A stretch of DNA of 64,000 nt from CAZNPH01 sp964574985 (lineage in GTDB: Bacteria; Bacteroidota; Bacteroidia; Bacteroidales; SM23-62), in NCBI GenBank assembly GCA_964574985.1, contig CAZNPH010000009.1:62001-126000 (forward strand). The letters are read 5' to 3'. Below the pieces are notes generated by a model. The model was not told the origin of the DNA. It did not search any database and saw only the letters and a list, made by a program, of their open reading frames with translations. Numbering within the stretch: position 1 is the stretch's first letter; each line of letters begins with the position of its first letter. Shown in pieces: positions 57,864 through 64,000 of this stretch. The position numbers and the translations under genes are program-made.

Positions 57864-58152
57864 AAATTCAATTCTTTGGGATGTTTTTCAGACATCCGGT
57901 TAACGTTCAATGAATAAACCCGGGAGCAACAGTTGATTGTTTATTTCCCCGGCGCACTGCCTGGTGCCGGCAGGACCGGAAAGATCATGGTGGAGTAGTA
58001 CCGCAGTATTTCGGGATCCTGGTATTCATTTCAGGCTGCGAAGATAATGAAAAAAATATTTTGGGCCATATCATAAATGGACCCGGGGTTTTGCTGATAT
58101 TTATCAGGCAAACGTTGTATTTTTAGCGGGAGCGAAGTAAATTTATTGTATA
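57864..58152. other. Intergenic between prfC and integrase remnant
   Basis: 289 bases. No gene or RNA recognised; the right part is AT-rich just before the integrase start. It could hold two divergent promoters. Confidence 0.4.
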
Positions 58153-59063
58153 ATGGATGCCCCGGGGATCATCATTGAAAACGGCCGGCGCCTGAAAACA
58201 AGTGTAATCTTCCTTAGATTCAGTTATGATCAACGTTTAATCAATACAATAAAATCGATAGGAGGATTTCGCTGGGATCCGTCCGCTAAAAGTTGGTTTA
58301 CAGAGGAGAAAGAATTCTCTGCTGAATCCGTCTATGCAGCATTCCGCGGCAAAGCAATAATTAAGGTTAAACTACCCCGGGAATACACGGCATTGCTGAA
58401 ACAGAAACGATATTCAGCCAGTACGATTAAAACCTATACGAGCTACTTCCGTCAATTCATGGAGTACTTTGCAGGACGCCCTCTGGAAGAATTAACCAGA
58501 ACGGAGATCGATCAATACTTGCTTGATTTGATTGACAGATATGACATGTCGGGGAGTCAGCAGAAGGAATACTACGCTCTCAACCGGCCAAGAAAAGAAT
58601 CGAAGCTGCCGGATGTCCTGTCCCGGAAAGAAGTATTTTCCATGATCTTAATAACCCAAAATCTCAAGCACAGGGTCATCATTCAGTTACTTTATTCTTC
58701 CGGATTACGCAGAAGCGAACTGATCAATTTAAAGACCATGGACATTGATTTTGAGCGACTGCTGGTAAAGGTCAGGGCCGCAAAAGGAAAAAAGGACCGT
58801 TACACGCAATTATCCGGGGTAATTCCGGAAGATCTGCATAACTACATTAAGGAGTATCGGCCCATCAACTATCTGATTGAAGGGCCCGGGCATTCTGCAT
58901 ACAGTGCTACTTCGATCGCTGCCATTGTTAGACGGGCTGCATACGCTGCCGGGATCAAAAAGAGAGTGACGCCGCACATGCTAAGGCACAGTTTCGTGAC
59001 ACACCACCTGGAAAGCGGCACGGAAGATTCAGCAATCCACTGGACGACCTGTACAATGAATAA
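58153..59063 (+). pseudogene. Degenerate tyrosine recombinase/integrase
   Basis: A core-binding segment (SASTIKTYTSYFRQFMEYF) and the catalytic domain with box I Arg in SSGLRRSELINL and HMLRHSFVTHHLE are recognisable. Two losses: about 16 residues are missing between SGSQQ and KEYYALNRP, and after HHLESGTE the usual DLRYIQ...GH...Y stretch with the nucleophilic Tyr is absent, the frame shifting to read NPLDDLYNE in the correct frame and stop at 59063. The annotated frame runs on to 59175 without homology. Inactive. Related integrases occur near integron-like or cassette arrays in Bacteroidota. Confidence 0.75.
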
Positions 59064-59341
59064 AAACATATTCCATACAACACCAAATATGGGAAATAAA
59101 CACTGTAGATATAAGAAAAATAAACGCAATGGTTTTACACAATCGTTGTATTTAATAGCCGCCCGGACACAGTAGTGCTTCTAATCAAGTGACGGAAAAA
59201 GAAAAAATAAAAGGAGGACAATACTCCGTTGACAAGAACGGTGCTGACAGAAACGACAGAGGTTCTTTGAAAATACCGGTGGACAAAAAAGATAAAGGCC
59301 TACGCGCAGAAGGTTTTTATTTGATTTTCTGCCGACCCACG
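59064..59341. other. Spacer between integrase remnant and hairpin
   Basis: 278 bases with no recognised gene. A repeated GCCGACCC occurs here (59331-59338) and again inside the hairpin loop (about 59370). Confidence 0.4.
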
Positions 59342-59405
59342 GCAAGCACATTTGCAAAGCCCCGCAAGGCCGACCCGCCAACCAAAGCTTTGCAAAAGAG
59401 CTTGC
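59342..59405. repeat. Long imperfect hairpin (attC-like or IS200-like)
   Basis: GCAAGC-ACA-TTTGCAAAGC (59342-59360) pairs with GCTTTGCAAA-AGA-GCTTGC (59387-59405), a 16-base-pair two-part stem with a symmetrical 3/3 internal loop and a 26-base terminal loop. The arrangement of a stem interrupted by symmetric spacers is that of integron attC sites and single-strand recombination substrates. It sits directly after the small gene at 59421-59624 read on the minus strand. Confidence 0.7.
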
Positions 59406-59420
59406 TCCCCCACCCGCAGA

Positions 59421-59624
59421 CTACGACTTTGATGATCTCTTTCGTGTAGGATAAACGTGTTGTTTCTCCTTGAACTCGGAAATTTCATCTTTCAGTTTTT
59501 TGTTAGCACTGTGGAGAAGTTCATTCTGATGCTTCATTATGCTGAGCAAGTCATGCATGGCATTGAGGTTTTCCAGTTGGGTCATGACTATGCGTTCAAG
59601 GTCGGATTTGGTGTATTTCATCAT
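59421..59624 (-). CDS. Small coiled-coil protein, possibly cassette-encoded
   Basis: About 67 residues from ATG 59624 (MMKYTKSDLE), almost wholly helical with heptads (ERIVMTQLENLNAMHDLL) and a basic tail. No family recognised. Its stop lies 15 bases before the hairpin in reading direction, the layout of an integron cassette (gene followed by attC). Confidence 0.45.
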   Translation of the reverse strand: MMKYTKSDLERIVMTQLENLNAMHDLLSIMKHQNELLHSANKKLKDEISEFKEKQHVYPTRKRSSKS

Positions 59625-59793
59625 AAGTTGCGTTATTATGATGATTACTTTTTTCAAAAATACAATAAAATATATTTCTGTGAAAATATTAATATATGAA
59701 AAGGCATTTTATTTGCACCAAACAACAATAACGTTAAAAAACAATGTGCCAAAGCTTTATTAAATTAGCAGTCAAAAGCAACTTATTTTCAGG

Positions 59794-60000
59794 ATGAGTA
59801 AAGTTTATTACAACCGGATCAAGGCAGTTTTGGCAGAAAAGAATGTTTCTAGCAAAGAGCTGGCAGAACATCTTAACAAGACTGAATCCACCATTTCAAG
59901 ATGGTGTACCAATGATGTACAACCTTCTGTAGAAATGTTTTACAAAATTGCGAAATACCTTAAAGTAGATATAAGAGAGCTATTTGTATCAACCAAATGA
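59794..60000 (+). CDS. XRE-family regulator of the restriction-modification locus
   Basis: 68 residues: one Cro/C1-type helix-turn-helix (SSKELAEHLNKTESTISRWC) and little else. Its stop overlaps the hsdR start (ATGA, 59997-60000). Single-domain XRE proteins upstream of restriction genes often act as controller proteins delaying endonuclease expression. No C-box-like palindrome was recognised upstream. Confidence 0.8.
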   Translation: MSKVYYNRIKAVLAEKNVSSKELAEHLNKTESTISRWCTNDVQPSVEMFYKIAKYLKVDIRELFVSTK

Positions 60001-62390
60001 CAGATAAGAAGATCATAATAATAGATCATGACAGTGAAGCGGACACTTGCCGAAAGGAAGTGACCCCTAAGCTGTATGATAGCAATTGGTCGGACAATCA
60101 AATTCTTGAACAGAGAACTTTTACCCCCGGAAAAATTATTGTGCTTGGCAGAAAAGCAAAACGCAAAAAGGGTAAAAGAGCTGACTATATTCTCCGCTAC
60201 ACTTCTAATTTCCCAATTGCTGTTATTGAAGCGAAGAAAAGCTACAAAACTGCTGGTGATGGTTTGCAACAAGCCAAAGAATATGCTGAAATTCTTGGGT
60301 TAAATTTCGCTTACTCTACAAACGGGACTGAAATAATCGAATTTGACTATCTAACAGGAAAAGAACAAAAGATTAGAAAGTTCCCATCACCCAAAGAACT
60401 GTGGGAACGCCAAAACAGGCAAGTCCAGATAAAATCAGAAGTAGAAGAAATTCTGCTCAAGCCGTTTCATAATATTCCCGGCAAAGAAGTTCGCTACTAT
60501 CAATCTATTGCTATCAACAGGGCTGTGCAGTCAATTCTGGAAGGTAAATCAAGAATTCTTCTGACACTTGCCACAGGAACAGGAAAAACAACGGTAGCTT
60601 TTCAGATTATTCACAAGCTTTGGAATAACCGCTGGAATATCAAAAATGAACACAGGCGGCCAAAAATATTATTCCTTGCTGACAGGAGTGTTTTGGTAAA
60701 TGATCCACATACCAAAGATTTTGCTGTTTTTGGTGATGCCCGTTGTTTAGTACCAGAAGAAGGGATCGTAACCAGCCGTGAAATTTATTTTTCAACTTAT
60801 CAATCTTTAGCTGAGGATAGTTATCGGATAGGTGCTTTCAGGCAGTTTCCAAGAGACTTCTTTGATCTGATTGTGATTGATGAGTGCCACCGGGGAAGCG
60901 CTTCAGAAGAAAGTAACTGGCGTACCATTTTAGAATACTTCAACCAATCTGTTCAACTCGGATTGACTGCGACTCCGTTACGGGAAGACAACAAAGATAC
61001 ATACGCCTATTTCGGAAACCCGCTTTATACCTATAGTTTAAAGCAAGGGATTGAAGACGGTTTTCTCGCTCCTTATATCGTACACCGTATTGTAACGGAA
61101 GCAGATGCCACAGGCTGGCGACCACAAGCAGGACAAACGGATGCCAGAGGAGAAGAAATTCCTGATGGTATTTATGGCACTTCTGATTTTGAAAGATCAT
61201 TATCACTTCTTCCCCGGACAAAAGCAGTTGCAAAACATTTGGCTGATTTTATGAAGAAAAACGGCCGCCTTGACAAGACTATTATTTTTTGTGTAGATCA
61301 GGAACATGCGGATCAGATGCGAAGGGAGCTAAATAACCTGAATCCGGATTTGGTAAAAGACTATCCTGATTATGTAGTAAGAATAGTATCGGAAGAAGGC
61401 GATATTGGGAAGGGATTCCTAAGCCAATTCATGGACATTGACGAAGATATCCCGGTAATCGTTACGACTTCAAAACTACTCAGTACCGGTGTTGACATTC
61501 CCACCTGCCGGAATATTGTTCTTTTCCGCATGGTTAATTCTATGACGGAATTCAAACAGATTGTTGGCAGAGGAACCCGTGTGAGAGAAGACAAGGGGAA
61601 GTTGTTCTTTACCATTCTTGATTATACGGGAAGTGCAACACGGAATTTTGCTGATCCTGATTTTGACGGTGAACCCCCACTGATTACCAATGAGGAAATA
61701 GATGAAAATGGGGATGTGGTTGAAGGTTCTCATGAAGAAGAATTGCCTGACCCGGACATCCTGACAGAATGGGAAGACGGTGAAGAAGGCAGTGAACCCA
61801 ATGGCCAATCAGAGGACAGACCGAGAAAGTATTACATTGAAGAAGGAGAGGTTTCCATTGTTGCGGAATCGGTGCAGGTACTGGACGGACAAGGGAAAAT
61901 GCGAACAGTTCAATTTACCCAATATGCCCGCGAACAAATCACAACACTTTATCCATCTGTTGAAGCCTTGAAATCAACCTGGGAAGATTTGGAGCAACGA
62001 AAATCTGTTTTTGAGCAATTGGAAGATCACGGCATAGATATGAATCACCTGATGGAGATCACTAAAATGAAAGAGGCCGATCCATTCGACTTGCTTTGTT
62101 TTGTTGCCTATGACCTGAAACCACTAACCAGAAAGCAAAGAGCGGATTTGCTTAAAAAGAATAAGCCTGATCTTTTTAGTGAATACTCCGAAACAGCACA
62201 GGAAGTCCTGAACATGATTTTGGACAAGTATATCAAATTTGGCCCCAATCAACTAAGGCCGGATATTATCCAGGTTTCCCCTATTGCAGGAAAGGGCAAT
62301 GTGGTGGAAATAGTAAATGAGTTTGGTGGGATTGACAAATTGAAAAAAGCAATTGAAGATATTCAGCAATACCTTTATAAAGCAGCATAA
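59997..62390 (+). CDS. hsdR: Type I restriction endonuclease subunit R
   Basis: 797 residues. The N-terminal HSDR_N nuclease has the PD-(D/E)xK motif RADY...IEAKK (Glu78, Lys80); the helicase motor has GTGKTT near residue 194 and DECH near 295; the C-terminal EcoEI_R_C-like part follows. It translocates and cuts unmethylated DNA with HsdM/HsdS. An XRE regulator overlaps its start, and hsdM begins seven bases after its stop. Appears intact. Confidence 0.92.
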   Translation: MTDKKIIIIDHDSEADTCRKEVTPKLYDSNWSDNQILEQRTFTPGKIIVLGRKAKRKKGKRADYILRYTSNFPIAVIEAKKSYKTAGDGLQQAKEYAEILGLNFAYSTNGTEIIEFDYLTGKEQKIRKFPSPKELWERQNRQVQIKSEVEEILLKPFHNIPGKEVRYYQSIAINRAVQSILEGKSRILLTLATGTGKTTVAFQIIHKLWNNRWNIKNEHRRPKILFLADRSVLVNDPHTKDFAVFGDARCLVPEEGIVTSREIYFSTYQSLAEDSYRIGAFRQFPRDFFDLIVIDECHRGSASEESNWRTILEYFNQSVQLGLTATPLREDNKDTYAYFGNPLYTYSLKQGIEDGFLAPYIVHRIVTEADATGWRPQAGQTDARGEEIPDGIYGTSDFERSLSLLPRTKAVAKHLADFMKKNGRLDKTIIFCVDQEHADQMRRELNNLNPDLVKDYPDYVVRIVSEEGDIGKGFLSQFMDIDEDIPVIVTTSKLLSTGVDIPTCRNIVLFRMVNSMTEFKQIVGRGTRVREDKGKLFFTILDYTGSATRNFADPDFDGEPPLITNEEIDENGDVVEGSHEEELPDPDILTEWEDGEEGSEPNGQSEDRPRKYYIEEGEVSIVAESVQVLDGQGKMRTVQFTQYAREQITTLYPSVEALKSTWEDLEQRKSVFEQLEDHGIDMNHLMEITKMKEADPFDLLCFVAYDLKPLTRKQRADLLKKNKPDLFSEYSETAQEVLNMILDKYIKFGPNQLRPDIIQVSPIAGKGNVVEIVNEFGGIDKLKKAIEDIQQYLYKAA

Positions 62391-62396
62391 TTAATA

Positions 62397-63977
62397 ATGG
62401 CAAAACGAAAGAAAAAAGAACAGAAACCACAAACCACCTCACAACGATTGTCGGGCATCATAAAATCATGCCGACAGATCATGCGTAAGGATAAAGGACT
62501 GAATGGAGATGCAGACAGGCTTCCTATGCTTACATGGATTATGTTCCTCAAATTTCTGGACGATAATGAACAGATGCATGAAACAGAAGCTGCATTAAAA
62601 GGAAAGAAGTATAAAGCGGTTATCAACTCCCCTTATCGTTGGCGGGATTGGGCCAAAAATCAGGGCCTAACCGGAGACGACTTGCTGGCTTTCATCAACA
62701 ACGAAACAGCCGTTTTACCGGATGGCTCACAAGGACCCGGTTTATTCTATTACCTCCGTAGCTTGCAAAGTGAAAACGGCATCAGCCGGGCAGATGTGAT
62801 CGCCACAGTATTTAAAGGTATCAACAACCGTATGAACAATGGTTATTTGCTGCGGGATGTGATCAATAAAATTGACGGTATTCATTTTACCTCTAACGAA
62901 GAAGTCAATACGCTTTCCCATTTATACGAAACCATATTAAAAGAAATGCGGGATGCTTCCGGTGATGCGGGAGAATTCTATACGCCCCGTCCGGTGGTTC
63001 ATTTTATGACCGAAATGATTGACCCGAAATTGGGTGAAAGTGTTTTGGATCCGGCTGCAGGAACAGGAGGATTTTTAGTGGCTGCTTTTGAACACTTGAA
63101 AAAACAAGCCCGGACAGTTGAACAATGGGAAGTTTTACAGACTAAAACTATTCAGGGCGGTGAAGCTAAATCACTTCCTTATATGCTTTGCCAGATGAAT
63201 TTGCTGTTGCACGGCATGGAATATCCTGAAATTGATCCGCTGAACTCGCTACGGGTTCCGATTAAAGACATTGGAGATAGTGAAAGAGCAGATATAATCA
63301 TCACCAATCCACCATTTGGAGGGGAAGAAGAAAAAGGCATCCTGAACAATTTTCCTGCGAATAAACGCACCGCTGAAACGGCCTTCCTGTTTCTCCAGTT
63401 GATCATGCGAAAACTGAGACGAAAGAAGGCAGGGCAAAAAGGTGGCCGGGCAGCAGTAGTTGTGCCAAACGGAACTCTCTTTGCGGATGGCGTAGCTGCA
63501 CGCATTAAAAAACAACTGCTGGAAGATTTTAACCTGCACACCATTGTTCGTTTGGGTGATGGAGTTTTTGCCCCTTATACTGACATTCCTTCCAACCTAC
63601 TTTTTTTCGATCACGGAGGTCCGACTAAAGAAATTTGGTTTTATGAAATTTCGGTACCTGAAGACCGCAGGAGGTACAGTAAAACCCGGCCCATACAAGG
63701 GGAAGAATTTGAACCTGTTAAAAATTGGTGGAACAGGCGGGAAGAGACGGAAAACGCATGGCTGGTAAAAGCGGATGATATAATTGGAGAGGATGACAAA
63801 GGAAATGTGACGGTAAATCTTGACCTGAAAAACCCGAACCGGAAAGACGAACTGGAATATCATGAGCCAGAAGAACTGGTGCAATCCATAATGGACAAGG
63901 AAAAACAGATCATGCAACTGATGAAAGTTATTCAATCAACAATTGACAAAGATACTTTGGCAGCAAATGAAGCATAG
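62397..63977 (+). CDS. hsdM: Type I restriction-modification DNA methyltransferase subunit M
   Basis: 526 residues. HsdM N-terminal helical domain then N6-adenine methyltransferase: SAM motif Asp218-PAAGTGGF and catalytic Asn304-PPF. It methylates adenine in the bipartite target chosen by HsdS. The stop overlaps the beginning of hsdS. Intact. Confidence 0.93.
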   Translation: MAKRKKKEQKPQTTSQRLSGIIKSCRQIMRKDKGLNGDADRLPMLTWIMFLKFLDDNEQMHETEAALKGKKYKAVINSPYRWRDWAKNQGLTGDDLLAFINNETAVLPDGSQGPGLFYYLRSLQSENGISRADVIATVFKGINNRMNNGYLLRDVINKIDGIHFTSNEEVNTLSHLYETILKEMRDASGDAGEFYTPRPVVHFMTEMIDPKLGESVLDPAAGTGGFLVAAFEHLKKQARTVEQWEVLQTKTIQGGEAKSLPYMLCQMNLLLHGMEYPEIDPLNSLRVPIKDIGDSERADIIITNPPFGGEEEKGILNNFPANKRTAETAFLFLQLIMRKLRRKKAGQKGGRAAVVVPNGTLFADGVAARIKKQLLEDFNLHTIVRLGDGVFAPYTDIPSNLLFFDHGGPTKEIWFYEISVPEDRRRYSKTRPIQGEEFEPVKNWWNRREETENAWLVKADDIIGEDDKGNVTVNLDLKNPNRKDELEYHEPEELVQSIMDKEKQIMQLMKVIQSTIDKDTLAANEA

Positions 63978-64000
63978 TTGGGAGACATATAAAATAGGAG
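63967..64000 (+). CDS. hsdS: Start of hsdS specificity subunit (cut by window)
   Basis: An ATG inside the hsdM end opens a frame reading MKHSWETYKIG, like the start of HsdS proteins, and runs off the right edge. Position and overlap support this; only 11 codons are seen. Confidence 0.6.
   Translation, partial: MKHSWETYKIG

Noticed and set aside
1..64000. CRISPR array
   Set aside because: No regularly spaced repeat series; the repeats found are two-copy direct repeats and inverted repeats.
1..64000. tRNA or rRNA genes
   Set aside because: No cloverleaf or rRNA-like sequence was recognised in intergenic segments by eye; a tRNA scan would settle it.

Overview
The window looks like a chromosomal segment of a free-living, polysaccharide-degrading Bacteroidota, probably near the Bacteroidales/Marinilabiliales; I cannot place it lower. 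The evidence is gene content: many lipoprotein signals ending in a lipobox Cys, sulfatase, GH43 and GH29 enzymes, Na+-coupled sugar symporters, a hybrid histidine kinase with a C-terminal Hpt domain, and promoter-like TTG-N19-21-TAnnTTTG spacing in places. The backbone is of moderate GC with many ATG starts lacking a strong Shine-Dalgarno. No rRNA, tRNA or CRISPR array was recognised.

Region 1 (1-8.7 kb) is a catabolic cluster: end of a PfkB sugar kinase, an NSS-type Na+ symporter, an AEC carrier, a DUF4380 lipoprotein translationally coupled to a TIM-barrel sugar isomerase, then an outward-facing set of sulfatase, GH43 lipoprotein and 2-hydroxyacid dehydrogenase.

Region 2 (8.7-35 kb) reads as a stress-tolerance block: universal stress protein, large hybrid kinase, baeRF-type protein, MgtC-like protein, two BON-domain genes (both with broken reading frames), a diacylglycerol kinase next to an APP1-type phosphatidate phosphatase, UPF0182 protein, GH65 phosphorylase, P-type cation ATPase, HtrA protease, NtrC-type regulator, cytoplasmic superoxide dismutase, FtsH and a lipoprotein superoxide dismutase.

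Region 3 (35-43 kb) is a second carbohydrate cluster on the minus strand: secreted alpha/beta-hydrolase with a C-terminal CBM9-like region, GH29 fucosidase, SSS symporter, mannose-6-phosphate-isomerase-like cupin and a LacI regulator with a palindrome over its own start codon.

Region 4 (43-53.6 kb) is a genomic island with much decay: an AbiEi-like antitoxin remnant, an ars operon (arsR-arsC-broken arsM-acr3), a nadB remnant, a macro-domain gene, and then a roughly 6-kb AT-rich insert flanked by a 183-bp direct repeat. The insert holds a dead IS481-like transposase, an intact DUF1538 membrane protein overlapping a triple PII-like regulator gene, a defective IS with terminal inverted repeats, and a group II intron maturase fragment. 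The DUF1538/PII-like pair is the best candidate here for a poorly described system.

Region 5 (53.4-64 kb) resumes the backbone with a methyltransferase, a HelD-like helicase and prfC, followed by a degenerate tyrosine integrase, an attC-like long hairpin, and a type I restriction-modification locus (XRE regulator, hsdR, hsdM, start of hsdS) that runs off the right edge.
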